NCBI GenBank assembly: GCA_050250135.1
Contig: JBFWPF010000017.1
Span: 1-40,595, forward strand
Length of the DNA: 40,595 nucleotides
From: JBFWPF01 sp050250135
Lineage (GTDB): Bacteria > Chlamydiota > Chlamydiia > Chlamydiales > JAFEGQ01
Direction: 5' to 3'
Position numbers and translations under genes: made by a program. Under the pieces are notes generated by a model. It was not told the DNA's origin and ran no database searches. It worked only from the letters and a program-made list of their open reading frames with translations. Shown in pieces: positions 1 through 8,790 of the stretch (position 1 is its first letter; each line of letters starts with the position of its first letter).

Positions 1-44
1 GTGCGTATTTGAATATGCTTTGAAGTTGGTTTGAGCTTAGGCAT
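1..44 (-). CDS. 5' end of a truncated gene, product unknown
   Basis: On the minus strand an ATG at 44-42 is preceded by a clear Shine-Dalgarno GGAGG (complement of 51-55) at a spacing of 6 nt. The frame stays open to the window edge and gives a basic N-terminus beginning MPKLKPTSKH. Only 14 codons are visible, so no family can be assigned. A short lysine-rich start like this occurs in some transposases, but that is a guess. The good RBS is the main reason to call it. Confidence 0.45.
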   Translation of the reverse strand, partial: MPKLKPTSKHIQIR

Positions 45-133
45 TTGCGTCCTCCTTGTTGGGGAACACAATCATGAAGGCCAAGCAAATTATTTTAAAA
101 GAGTTTTTCTAATGTCCGACGCCCTGACTGACG

Positions 134-278
134 ATCTTTTCCCGCTTTGGAACGGTTCCAAGAGGACTTCCAGCCCCCTAGCTCCACTTTAGCCTTGAGG
201 GGTTGGCTCATCCCTGACGCGTTTGAGGTCGCCTTTTTGGCCGGGGTGGAATCGCTCCTTTCAGCAGTGGTTGCCGCC
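134..278 (+). pseudogene. Fragment of a second SulP transporter gene
   Basis: This stretch matches the middle of the intact SulP gene at about 13925-14070. One frame gives FGTVPRGLPAP, against FGEVPRGLPAP in the intact copy, and is then closed by a TAG. A second frame gives PDAFEVAFLAGVESLLSAVV, against PDAFVVAFLAGVESLLCAVV. A frameshift therefore lies near 180-200. Neither end of the gene is present, and the match stops at the stop codon of the F-box/LRR/TPR gene. It is a remnant of a duplicated or recombined transporter gene. The intact copy inside the window makes the identification firm. Confidence 0.85.
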
Positions 279-3200
279 TAACCTTTTAGATATTTCTCCC
301 ATTCTTGAATCAATTTGTGATTAGAGCTATCGTACTTTTTCACGAGTTCTAGCGCTTGTTGAGTGCAATACCTGTCTTCGCCCCATTCCTTTAGCTTGGC
401 GTGGGTGTTCGATTTTACAATCCAAGCTCGTCTCAACGTTTCGGCCATCTCTTCGTTTAAGGTCTGCTTCTGACAGATGTCGATGGCTTGTACGCAATAT
501 TGCTTAGCCTCCTGATATTTTCCGAGCCTGTGGCAAACGGAACCCAGTGAAACAGCATTTTCAGCACGCTCTTCATCCGTGCCATTTTTGAGCTTCGCAT
601 AGGCTTCCAAGTACCATTTATAGGCCACACTATGACGCCCTAGCTTCAAATAATCATCCCCTAGATCTTGGTAATAGTTACCTATGTCGTCTCGCTTTTT
701 TACTAAATCCCCTACGTTGCCCTGCAGGCCCTCTTCCAATACCTGAACAGCCTTGTTGCAATCACCTAGGCCCATGTACGCTCGAGCGAGCCATCTGATA
801 ACCGCAGGCCAATGTTCCACAGGTTCGGGTTCTTGTTTCTTTAATTCCAAAAACCAATCAATGGACTTTTTATAGTCGTCCATTCGCCAGCAGCTCTTAC
901 CCAACTCCCGTAGCTGCTTTGCGACAAAGGAGCTGCGATAACCATGGACCTTTGCCCCGATTTGCATTGCCCTTTCCCGATAATGCAAGGATGTCTTTTC
1001 GTCCTTTAGCAGTGTATGCTCGTTGGCGACCTTTGCTAGAACAAATGCTGCCAGCTCACCTTCTGGGTCATTGAGCTTCACTAGAAGCTGCTGAATTTGT
1101 TCATAGTAGGCAAGTGCATCTCGATGCTGCCCCAAGCTGCTCCTGCAGCTAGCTAGCCCTGCGAGGGGCGTAACCAAACTAAGATGATCCTCCCCTTGAC
1201 CCATCTTCCTTATCTCAGCAGCCTCAGCAAATGCCTGAATGGCCCACTCATATTCACCTTTGGCTTGATAAATCTCGCCTATATTATAGAGGCACGACGC
1301 CACACCACGATTTTCATCTCGTAAGCGATACATCTTCTCAGCCGCTCTAAACCATTTTACTGCAGTATCCCAGTCTTTTTGGTCCGTATACACGTTCCCC
1401 ATTTTGAGCATAGTGCTTGCTACCTCCTTGCTCTCCTCTCCATATATCGCCCTCTGTAGTTCAAGCACCTGGTAGTAGGTTTTAACAGATTCGTCGTACT
1501 TTTCAAGTAACCTATAGCCCCTGCCAAGTTTCTCCAAACAAGAAACAGCTATTTGATCTTTAGGGCCAAATACACTTTCTCGAATCTGCTTAGCCTTCTG
1601 TAGCGACTCAATACCCTTTTCATAGTTACCCAAACCTAAATAGCTATCTCCCAAATCGTGTAGAGCTAAACCTAAAGTGGGGTGGTTTTGGCCCAGCAGC
1701 GTTTCGGCAAGATTTACCGCCTTCAGGTGCCAATCCAAGGCTGCTTGCCGTTGCTCAAGCAGACTATAGGTATCTCCAATCCAACCGAAGATGGAAATCA
1801 AAGAAGGGTGTTCTGTCCCATATACATTTTCACAGAGAACTTGAGCTTCTCGATAGAGATTGAGGACATCCGAGTGCCGTCCCTGATCTGTGTAGATGCT
1901 TGCAATGTTAGTCAAACAGACATGTATTGAGGGATGGCTATTACCTAGCAACCTCTCTTTGACAGCTTTGGCCTCTAGATAGAACTTCAAGGCCTTCTCG
2001 TACTCACTCTTACCTTCGTGGATATGCCCTAACCTAATTAGACGGGTCGATAGGCGGGGATGGAGACCTATGCTAGCTTGGTCGAGCTTATCCAAGGCTG
2101 CTTGGCAGGACTCGAGAGCTAGGTCCAACTTCTGTTGCTTAACGTATACATGACCTAGGTTGGCGAAGGTCACCCAGCTCGTTTGATTCTTCTCCCTTAT
2201 GATGCCGGCCGTTTCGAACAGCTTGAGAGCTTGATCGTACTCCTTTCGAGCAACGTGTACGTAGGCCAGATGCTCCAGGCAGTTGGCTACCCGATGGTGG
2301 TCTGGACCGAGTGCCTTCTCCCATATGGAGAGCGCCTTTTTAAAGGTGGCTTCGGCATCCTGGTAGCGGGCCTGCTCGTAGAAAACAAGCCCAATTTCCT
2401 TGAGGTTCTGAGCCGTTTCGTCGGATTCAGGACCTGAGAGCTCCATTCGGAGTTGTAAGGACTCTTCGAGGCAGCAAAGAGCTTTGGGATAGAGCCCCTT
2501 TTCAGTGTACAACCGGCCAGAAAGCTCCAATAGGTCGGCTAGCTCCCCTTTAGCGCCTTTCAGCCGCCGTGCATGCTGAATAAGCACCTCTAGGTGGGGC
2601 ACTAGCGCTAGATTTTGTTTTAGCTGCACGGCAGTGGGGTTTTTCCGTGTATAGCAGCTTTGGATCAACCTTACTGCATGCTGGAAAAAGGTCTTAGGAT
2701 CGCCGCTTGCTAGAATGGGATGGAGGTCAACGGGCAAGGAAAAGACCCGGCCAGTGCTATTGAGCTGGATCAGGTGACATTCCTCAAGCGTTTTGATCAA
2801 GGAGGAGTGGGTATTGTTTTGCGGCTGGTTTACCCATTTTTCGGCAAAGCTGACCGGAATTTCAGTGGGGTCGAGGAAGGCGCATACCTGCAACCATTCA
2901 AGGGACAACGGGTGTAGAGTGTCTGCCTGGCGGAGAGCAAGGGCGATCGCCTTGTTGGTATGGGGAAGCAGTTTATCTTGCTTAGGATGAGGCGAGGCGG
3001 GCCCCATGGAGATATTGCTAAGCTGTGTTGGTAAGGAGGCTAGAGATTGGAGAGGCGCATTCCCAAGGGACACTTCGCTTATGATTACAGTGGACAGTAA
3101 GGAGAGCGAGCTTAAGGGACCCCAATTAAGGGACGGAGAGGTTGAGCAACCCACCAGGGAGAGCTCTTCCAAGCTATCGATCTTAGAAAGGGTCTCCACG

Positions 3201-5434
3201 ATCTCCTGGTCCAGGCAAAACCCACCCAGTTGCAATTGTTTGAGCTGGCGGTGGCCCAGCTTCACCGTCGACCCCTTGGAATGGTCGCCTATAAATGTCA
3301 GGCTAACCAATGGGAGGGTCTCTAGACAGGCTAGGTCGGCTAATTCAATCTTAGGGCACCTGTCCACGTTGATCGACTGAATGTAATTTGAGTGGTGGGC
3401 AAGGTTCTGGAGTCCCTTAACTGAAAGGTCTACCCCGCCCTGAATGGATAGGTTTCGAACGGTAAGATTAGTCCTAGCTAGCTCCAAAATTACGTGGTCG
3501 TCGGCTTGCTTGCCTAAAGTCACCGACCTTAAACTCTTGAACTGAGATAGCGCCGCGGCTAGCCCAGAGGAAGAAACTAGGGGTGACCCCGTTAAGGTCA
3601 GTGCCTCTAGCTTCCATTTTGCTAGGTTGTCAAACACCTCATCCGTGAGGTTGCCGCATCCTTGGAATGAGAGCGCTTTAACCGTCTGGCAATTTTCAGC
3701 TAGCAGCTTAAGGCTCTTGCTTGTAATGGGAGCCCCAATGATGGAGAGGCTCTCCAGAGAGGTACAAAAGACCCCTAGGCCGCTTAGACCTGGGTCTTGA
3801 AGCTGGCTTCCACATTCGAGTGTTTTGACAGTCCGAAAAGTTCTTAAAAGCTGCTGGATGTCATAGTCGGGGAGGGCGGTGCCGGCTATTTTGAGGGTGG
3901 TCAAAGGTGCCTTGGGATCCAGTATGGCATTAAGGATGGAATACCCCATCCCCTTACAGTCGGTAACGTCGAGGTATTCCAACTTCTTAAGGGGTACGAG
4001 TGCTTTGATCTCTTGGGGTGCCGTCAGTGAGGTACAGTTGCGCAAGACGAGAGAGCGGATTACGGCTTCTCTCTTTTTCGAGCAGAGGTAGGTAAGGAGG
4101 TCGCCGTTTAACTGCGAGCATCCGGATAGTTCAATTTCCTCCAAAAGGGGGCATCCCTGCAAAAAGCGGATGATCCCCTCTTGAGAAAGATGTAAGCAGT
4201 TGGAAGCATTCAACTTTTTGAGGTGACCTGCGCTCTGTGCCAGGACATCGAGCTCTGCGTCGGTAATGGCAGGAAACAAGCTTAGGTCTAGGGAGGGGTG
4301 AGTCCATGTCCCCTCTATGGTGATGAACCGGGAGGCAAGGTGGGTAGGACTAAGTCTGTTCGCCTCGCTATCTTGGTTAACGTGCTCTATACCCAGCTGG
4401 AATGAGGTTAGATGGTGGGCATACAATAGCGCCGCGGCAAGGGTATGGCCTGTGAGGGTATCGCAGCCGTTTAGGGAGATTTTCTGAAGAGCAAGGCAGT
4501 TCTCAAGCAGGGCCGATACGCCCTTGTCAGTGATGTGCAGACACCCGTCCAAATTGATCGCTTGCAGATGCCTTGCTCGACAGGCGAGGAATATCAGGGC
4601 TTCATCGGTGATCTCAGTGTTTTTTAAGTTCACCTCTTTCAAGTTGGTAAAGGCCTGGGGATCACCTCCAAAGGGATTGCCCTTGATTTGAGGGTTATCG
4701 CCTAGGTCAAGCATCTCGAGCTGTCGGCACTGGGCTAGTAGGGGTACTCCGTTATGAGTGATGGTGGTCTGGGTAAGCCATAGCGCCTGCAATCGCTGAC
4801 ACGATTCAGTTAGGATTTTCAATACCTCGTCATCAACAAGCGGGCACTTTGACAGGCGTAGCGAAATGAGATGACGCCCCTTTTCATCCTGGACAAGGGC
4901 GGAAACTCCTTCTTTCGACAACTGCGCATTCCCCGATAGTGCTATAGACTGCAGGGCTTTCCCTTGCTTGCCGTAGATGAAGTTCTTTAGTGCCTTATCG
5001 GTCAACCACAGGGAGTCCTCGAGGAAGATCGTGCTGAGGTTTCTGCAATTCAGGCCCACAAACATCAGCTCTTCTGGTGAGAAGTTCGGGCACCCACTTA
5101 CGTCGAGCTTTATTATCCCTGAGGGGCGTCCCAGTTCCCCGAAGCTCGACGAGGTGAGATTTGAGGCGTAGCTGATGTCTATCTCCCTGATACATTGATA
5201 ACGAAGGAGCAGAGCTCTAAAGGCCTCATCATTGATGTCATTAGGGGGGGTAAGAACGACTGCGATGCGGCTCAAGATCAACTGATTCCAGGCCTTTGCA
5301 ACCTGGCGACATCTCCCAAGATGTTTGTCATCAAGAAAGGAAAAGGTATGTTGTAGGAAGGGCACTGCTTCGTCACCCATAGCCACAAGATTCTCCGGTG
5401 TTTCCGCTGTTCCCGCAGGATAGTAGTTGATCAT
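278..5434 (-). CDS. Giant F-box / LRR / winged-helix / TPR protein (putative effector)
   Basis: This 1718-residue protein starts at ATG 5434, chosen because AGGGGGAG (complement of about 5440-5447) sits 6 nt upstream; an ATG 12 codons earlier lacks such a site. Residues about 22-56 form an F-box (VPFLQHTFSFLDD, then RCRQVAKAWNQL). Residues about 60-820 are cysteine-type leucine-rich repeats of the FBXL kind, with repeated L..L.L.GC..LT patterns. Residues about 835-925 resemble the winged-helix segment that follows NTPase domains in STAND proteins (LEWLQVCAFLDPTEIP), but there is no P-loop. Residues about 950-1700 are TPRs of the kinesin-light-chain/TPR_12 type (YQDAEATFKKALSIWEKALG). F-box proteins bind SKP1 in eukaryotic SCF ubiquitin ligases. 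In an intracellular bacterium this suggests a secreted effector that redirects host ubiquitination; that role is inference. No signal peptide or membrane segment is visible. Base composition appears lower in G+C than the metabolic genes. Confidence 0.88.
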   Translation of the reverse strand: MINYYPAGTAETPENLVAMGDEAVPFLQHTFSFLDDKHLGRCRQVAKAWNQLILSRIAVVLTPPNDINDEAFRALLLRYQCIREIDISYASNLTSSSFGELGRPSGIIKLDVSGCPNFSPEELMFVGLNCRNLSTIFLEDSLWLTDKALKNFIYGKQGKALQSIALSGNAQLSKEGVSALVQDEKGRHLISLRLSKCPLVDDEVLKILTESCQRLQALWLTQTTITHNGVPLLAQCRQLEMLDLGDNPQIKGNPFGGDPQAFTNLKEVNLKNTEITDEALIFLACRARHLQAINLDGCLHITDKGVSALLENCLALQKISLNGCDTLTGHTLAAALLYAHHLTSFQLGIEHVNQDSEANRLSPTHLASRFITIEGTWTHPSLDLSLFPAITDAELDVLAQSAGHLKKLNASNCLHLSQEGIIRFLQGCPLLEEIELSGCSQLNGDLLTYLCSKKREAVIRSLVLRNCTSLTAPQEIKALVPLKKLEYLDVTDCKGMGYSILNAILDPKAPLTTLKIAGTALPDYDIQQLLRTFRTVKTLECGSQLQDPGLSGLGVFCTSLESLSIIGAPITSKSLKLLAENCQTVKALSFQGCGNLTDEVFDNLAKWKLEALTLTGSPLVSSSGLAAALSQFKSLRSVTLGKQADDHVILELARTNLTVRNLSIQGGVDLSVKGLQNLAHHSNYIQSINVDRCPKIELADLACLETLPLVSLTFIGDHSKGSTVKLGHRQLKQLQLGGFCLDQEIVETLSKIDSLEELSLVGCSTSPSLNWGPLSSLSLLSTVIISEVSLGNAPLQSLASLPTQLSNISMGPASPHPKQDKLLPHTNKAIALALRQADTLHPLSLEWLQVCAFLDPTEIPVSFAEKWVNQPQNNTHSSLIKTLEECHLIQLNSTGRVFSLPVDLHPILASGDPKTFFQHAVRLIQSCYTRKNPTAVQLKQNLALVPHLEVLIQHARRLKGAKGELADLLELSGRLYTEKGLYPKALCCLEESLQLRMELSGPESDETAQNLKEIGLVFYEQARYQDAEATFKKALSIWEKALGPDHHRVANCLEHLAYVHVARKEYDQALKLFETAGIIREKNQTSWVTFANLGHVYVKQQKLDLALESCQAALDKLDQASIGLHPRLSTRLIRLGHIHEGKSEYEKALKFYLEAKAVKERLLGNSHPSIHVCLTNIASIYTDQGRHSDVLNLYREAQVLCENVYGTEHPSLISIFGWIGDTYSLLEQRQAALDWHLKAVNLAETLLGQNHPTLGLALHDLGDSYLGLGNYEKGIESLQKAKQIRESVFGPKDQIAVSCLEKLGRGYRLLEKYDESVKTYYQVLELQRAIYGEESKEVASTMLKMGNVYTDQKDWDTAVKWFRAAEKMYRLRDENRGVASCLYNIGEIYQAKGEYEWAIQAFAEAAEIRKMGQGEDHLSLVTPLAGLASCRSSLGQHRDALAYYEQIQQLLVKLNDPEGELAAFVLAKVANEHTLLKDEKTSLHYRERAMQIGAKVHGYRSSFVAKQLRELGKSCWRMDDYKKSIDWFLELKKQEPEPVEHWPAVIRWLARAYMGLGDCNKAVQVLEEGLQGNVGDLVKKRDDIGNYYQDLGDDYLKLGRHSVAYKWYLEAYAKLKNGTDEERAENAVSLGSVCHRLGKYQEAKQYCVQAIDICQKQTLNEEMAETLRRAWIVKSNTHAKLKEWGEDRYCTQQALELVKKYDSSNHKLIQEWEKYLKG

Positions 5435-5662
5435 ACATGCTCCCCCTGGTTGGCCTAAGCATCGATACAACCCGCTGTGCTATCGATGCGCAGATTAAGT
5501 GGTCGTTAAGATGATCGTGCCAGCAAGATTTTTTGTCGAGATATCGCTATCAGGTCGCCCGTTCGCCAAGGGCGTTGATAGCTATCTCTCAGCTGGGTTT
5601 TTCGGTACCTTTTGTTGCCAAAAATTAATGAATCGTTAAGATGTCATGTCTGGAGGTGTACA

Positions 5663-5914
5663 ATGGATCGAATTGGTAGCGGCTTTGGCTCCAACCCCTA
5701 TTGCGAGCCGAAGGGACCCTCATCAACTCCCCAGTCTAATTCCAACATCCACCTTCGGTTCAGTTACCAAGGGGGATCTCATCCGGCTGACAGAGGGTAC
5801 TGTGACGACCAGGGTAATCCTGTTGCCGGCCCGAACAAGAAGTACATGTCCCTCTGGCACCGTCCAGAGCCCTTCTACAAGCCCAAGCACGCCCTATTTG
5901 GTGGTTTAGCCTAG
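5663..5914 (+). CDS. Small hypothetical protein (83 aa)
   Basis: ATG 5663 has a strong RBS (GGAGGT at 5652-5657, 5 nt spacing), which decides the start over an upstream ATG in the same frame and over an overlapping frame. The protein is hydrophilic and rich in Gly, Ser, Pro and Asn in its first half. Its second half contains several aromatic residues (KKYMSLWHRPEPFYKP). There is no membrane segment or signal peptide. I do not recognise a family. It is followed after 20 nt by another small gene on the same strand and is divergent from the F-box/LRR/TPR gene, so the two small genes may be co-transcribed. A secreted protein with a helper is possible but unsupported. Confidence 0.55.
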   Translation: MDRIGSGFGSNPYCEPKGPSSTPQSNSNIHLRFSYQGGSHPADRGYCDDQGNPVAGPNKKYMSLWHRPEPFYKPKHALFGGLA

Positions 5915-5934
5915 GGGCAAAGATAGGGACGAAT

Positions 5935-6399
5935 GTGGCACCCAAGAACCTTAAATCGATCATGTCTCAGATGAGGCCGCTGGACTATCCCCACCTCTTA
6001 AGGGGAGTCTGCAGCCAGCCGGTCAAGTTTGATGTGGAAGATCTCTTTCTTCCCCCGTTAGCCGAGAGCAAGCATGCTGGATTGGCGTTTCTCCTTCACT
6101 TCCTCCTCGATGCGAACCAACCTGGGTACAGTGCGATTGAAGGGGCGCTCCGGGATCACTTCCAGGAGGAGTGCAAAGCAACGGAGCCGACGAAAGCGAT
6201 CCAGGCTGCGCTTGCTGCGCTGGCCGACTTTCTGAACTATTCCTTAACCCAAAGGTCCAGTTGGTGCATGGCCTTCAAAGAGCTGCTCGCAAAAGCGGTG
6301 TTTCCCAGCAGTGAGCTTCGAGGGAGAGTGCGCGAGTCTCTGCGCTTATTGCCTTTGGACAAGTTCCAGTTGATAGATGAAAGTGGTGTCCAGAAGTAG
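5935..6399 (+). CDS. Hypothetical helical protein (154 aa)
   Basis: The gene starts at GTG 5935 with AGGGA about 6 nt upstream. The protein looks mostly alpha-helical and soluble, with leucine- and alanine-rich stretches (HAGLAFLLHFLLDANQ, IQAALAALADFLNYSL). No known motif is evident. An ATG at 5962 could be an alternative start. It sits 20 nt after the 83-residue gene and probably shares its transcript. Length and helical character would fit many folds, including small secretion chaperones, but nothing in the sequence proves that. Confidence 0.6.
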   Translation: MAPKNLKSIMSQMRPLDYPHLLRGVCSQPVKFDVEDLFLPPLAESKHAGLAFLLHFLLDANQPGYSAIEGALRDHFQEECKATEPTKAIQAALAALADFLNYSLTQRSSWCMAFKELLAKAVFPSSELRGRVRESLRLLPLDKFQLIDESGVQK

Positions 6400-6445
6400 G
6401 GAAAACAATAGACCGAGTGATTGCACTAGTAGATCCTCCTCATAG

Positions 6446-6721
6446 GATATTCTCCGAACTTACCATTATGCAGAGATATCCTTAGCCCACCTAAGCCTAC
6501 ACAAGTGCCCACAAATCACCCCAATACACCCCCTTCCTAGTGGCCTTCTTGTTCTCAAGCTAAAGGATGGCCCCTCACCCCAGCAACAGCTCAAGCTCCA
6601 GGGCCCTGCTCCTCGAAATCTGCAGGTGATTTGGTACAAAGGCTATCGGTATGACCGCCCACCTTCCTTTAGCGCCAACCAGTTCCTACACCATATGATG
6701 AGCTGCACACAGAATATCTAA
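6446..6721 (+). pseudogene. Start-less coding remnant, possible C-terminus of an LRR protein
   Basis: A frame opens after a TAG at 6443-6445 and runs 91 codons to TAA 6719-6721 without a usable ATG before its last few codons. Its translation looks protein-like. It contains ISLAHLSLHKCPQIT, reminiscent of one LRR unit of the type in the giant gene at 278-5434, and ends in a segment rich in aromatic residues (VIWYKGYRYDRPPSF). No RBS or start supports an independent gene. The best reading is the 3' end of a gene that has lost its 5' part. The LRR relationship is a weak visual resemblance. Confidence 0.4.
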
Positions 6722-6722
6722 C

Positions 6723-6747
6723 CCCCTTTGGCCAGGCGGAAAAGGGG
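6723..6747 (+). terminator. Weak hairpin after the remnant
   Basis: CCCCTTT (6723-6729) can pair with AAAGGGG (6741-6747) around an 11-nt loop, just after the stop of the remnant. It is followed only by CTTTC, not a proper U-tract, so this is a tentative terminator. Confidence 0.25.
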
Positions 6748-6938
6748 CTTTCAGGGTTAAGGGACGGGCTAGTCACTCTCTGAGTCTGAATCTGGCCGAC
6801 AATCCCTGCAAAGGTCGCGAAAATAGGCAGTAGCTGGGTCGTCACCCGAATCTGACTGCGAAATCCCAGGTTGGTTACGCGTCCGACAACTCAAGTTTTG
6901 TCACACCGATATTGGGCCATAGGTTAGGATGGCCGTCT
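6748..6938. other. Non-coding spacer with a possible minus-strand remnant
   Basis: Together with the remnant and hairpin just before it, this fills the 540 bp between the 154-residue gene and the porin cluster. On the minus strand 6900-6769 gives a 43-codon frame ending in an acidic tail (CRPDSDSESD) with no ATG or RBS; it may be a gene end left behind. No tRNA, repeat or clear promoter was recognised. The cluster's promoter should lie here. Confidence 0.35.
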
Positions 6939-7883
6939 ATGCCCACTCCCCTGCTGCGCTGGATAATCGCTATGACGCTAGTACTTGCCGCTCCCCTCCG
7001 GGCCGATTGTATGGGCGCTTTTTGTGAGCTGCTGGTGTGGCACGCCGAGGAAAGTGGAGCCGACAATTGGGCACAGGTCTTTACAGGGAGCACTACACTA
7101 AGGGAGACGGTGGCGATCCGAGATATCCCGTTCGGTGTCGACGTCGGAGTCAGGGCCGGTGTGGAGCGGTGCGGATGCCGGCTCTATTACACGGGGTTTT
7201 GGACAAGCGCAAGGGATGGGGTGAGAACAACGGGCACAATCGCCTCCTCCTTCCTGGGCAACTTCTACATCAATAATCCCGATCGGAAGATCGGCCCCTC
7301 TTATAGGGGAGCAAGCATCAAATGGTCGATAGACCTGAACATGTTCGATTTGGAGGTGGGGCGCTGGTTCTGTGCGGAAAGGAGGCTAGCGGTTCGCCCC
7401 TTCATCGGCGTTAAAGGGGGGTGGATCGATCAGGGCATTTGCTCGACGTGGGAAGACCCAATTGCGGAGGCGGGTGAGGAGTTTTTGCGAGGCACCGAGG
7501 ATCTGAGGAACGACTTTTGGGGCCTCGGGCCCTCCGTTGGCGTTGATAGCCGCCTGCCGCTTGCTCGGCAGCTCTTTTTGGTGGGGAATTTCTCTGGGGC
7601 CCTGATGGTCGGCCACTGGCGCTTTTCCGACCTCTACCAAAACGATCAGCCGGCAACCGTAGATGTGATACTGGACGATGTGGAGAGTGTAGCGACCACT
7701 TTGAGGGCCTTTTTAGGGGTGGAGTGGGCCTTCCGGTGCAAACGGCTCGGGGTGCGACTGCGCGCCGGCTATGAGGCGCAAGTTTGGTTCAATCAGCTCC
7801 AGCTCTACTCACTGAATTTTGGAAGGATGAATAACCTGTTAACCCTCCAAGGGGGCACCTTTGGCCTTCATGTCGATTATTAG
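6939..7883 (+). CDS. Outer membrane beta-barrel protein 1, Lpg1974/MOMP-like
   Basis: ATG 6939 follows AGGAT (6926-6930) by 8 nt; the 314-residue product begins with a signal peptide (MPTPLLRWIIAMTLVLAAP). The body has alternating aromatic and polar strands typical of a porin, and hallmarks shared with its two neighbours: a WHAEES-type first strand, an LYYTGFWTSARDG strand, FDLEVGRWF, RPFIGVKGGWIDQ and a DFWGLGPSVG segment. It ends in an aromatic residue (HVDY), as expected for recognition by the Bam machinery. The pattern fits the Legionella Lpg1974 / major outer membrane protein family known in chlamydia-like organisms. Several Cys pairs (CGC, CMGAFC) suit disulfide cross-linking of a chlamydial envelope. 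It is the first of three overlapping paralogues. Family assignment is by motif only; porin function is inferred. Confidence 0.72.
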   Translation: MPTPLLRWIIAMTLVLAAPLRADCMGAFCELLVWHAEESGADNWAQVFTGSTTLRETVAIRDIPFGVDVGVRAGVERCGCRLYYTGFWTSARDGVRTTGTIASSFLGNFYINNPDRKIGPSYRGASIKWSIDLNMFDLEVGRWFCAERRLAVRPFIGVKGGWIDQGICSTWEDPIAEAGEEFLRGTEDLRNDFWGLGPSVGVDSRLPLARQLFLVGNFSGALMVGHWRFSDLYQNDQPATVDVILDDVESVATTLRAFLGVEWAFRCKRLGVRLRAGYEAQVWFNQLQLYSLNFGRMNNLLTLQGGTFGLHVDY

Positions 7884-8790
7884 ACGCCTCTTGCTCGTGA
7901 TGTGTGCCAGCGGAGCGGCGGTGGCATGGGAGGCCTCTGCCGATCTCCTCTACTGGTTTGCCTCAGAAGAGCCCCAGACCGTTTGGGCGACGGCTGCGGG
8001 AGAGGCCGGCTTCAATCAGATCTTCTTCCGGCCGACCGATCTCTCGTTCGATTGGGACTACGGTGTCCGGTTGGGGGTAGGGCAGACTTGCGGCCGGTGG
8101 GACTTGCGGCTGTACTGGACAGGGTACTGGACAAAGGGGCGCGATGCCCTCCCCGATACAGGGGCAATCATCTTTCCCGAGTTCTTCGGAGGGTTCGTCA
8201 ACGGGGACCAGGCGCGAAGCGGGCAGGTTCGGTGGGGGCTCAACTATGGGATGTTCGACTGGGAGCTGGGTCGCCCCTTTTGTCTATGCGGCGGGCTGAC
8301 CTTACGCCCCTTCCTGGCCCTAAAGGGGGGATGGATCAACCAAACGATCCACTCCTCTTGGCAAAATGAGACGAGCGGAATGCCGCCTGTGAACTTTGAT
8401 TCCACGGAGGATCTTTCGCAGGACTTTTGGGGAATCGGTCCGAGCGGTGGCCTCAACTCGAAGTGGGCGTTATGCCGCTACCTGAGCCTTGTTGGAGACT
8501 TCTCAGCGGCGATGCTCTGGGGCAATTGGGACTTTGACGATCTCTATCGCAACACGCTGGGGAAGGAGATTAGGGTGACCCTCCCCCACTCCCACCTTGG
8601 GGGCTCGATGCTCCGAGGCTTTGTGGGGGTGCGTGGGGAGACCTTTTGCCGGTGCCACCTGGCGGCTAGCCTGGGGTACGAGATGCAGATCTGGTTTGAC
8701 CAGCTCAGAATTGCCACCTTCCAGCAACTCCGGCTGCATGGCGACCTTACCATACAAGGGGTGACTTTCCGATGTCAGTGCGATTTCTAG
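7870..8790 (+). CDS. Outer membrane beta-barrel protein 2, Lpg1974/MOMP-like
   Basis: This 306-residue paralogue overlaps the end of gene 1 by 14 nt, pointing to translational coupling. ATG 7870 gives a classic signal peptide (MSIIRRLLLVMCASGAAVA), but AAGGGGG (7849-7855) is better placed for an in-frame TTG at 7861, so the true start may be three codons earlier. Shared strands include SFDWDYGVRLGVG, RLYWTGYWTKGRD, FDWELGRPF, RPFLALKGGWIN and DFWGIGPSGG. The protein ends RCQCDF, with a terminal aromatic residue and two cysteines in the last strand. Other cysteines lie in FCLCGG and FCRCHL. It is probably a pore-forming envelope protein made in fixed proportion with its neighbours. Confidence 0.72.
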   Translation: MSIIRRLLLVMCASGAAVAWEASADLLYWFASEEPQTVWATAAGEAGFNQIFFRPTDLSFDWDYGVRLGVGQTCGRWDLRLYWTGYWTKGRDALPDTGAIIFPEFFGGFVNGDQARSGQVRWGLNYGMFDWELGRPFCLCGGLTLRPFLALKGGWINQTIHSSWQNETSGMPPVNFDSTEDLSQDFWGIGPSGGLNSKWALCRYLSLVGDFSAAMLWGNWDFDDLYRNTLGKEIRVTLPHSHLGGSMLRGFVGVRGETFCRCHLAASLGYEMQIWFDQLRIATFQQLRLHGDLTIQGVTFRCQCDF

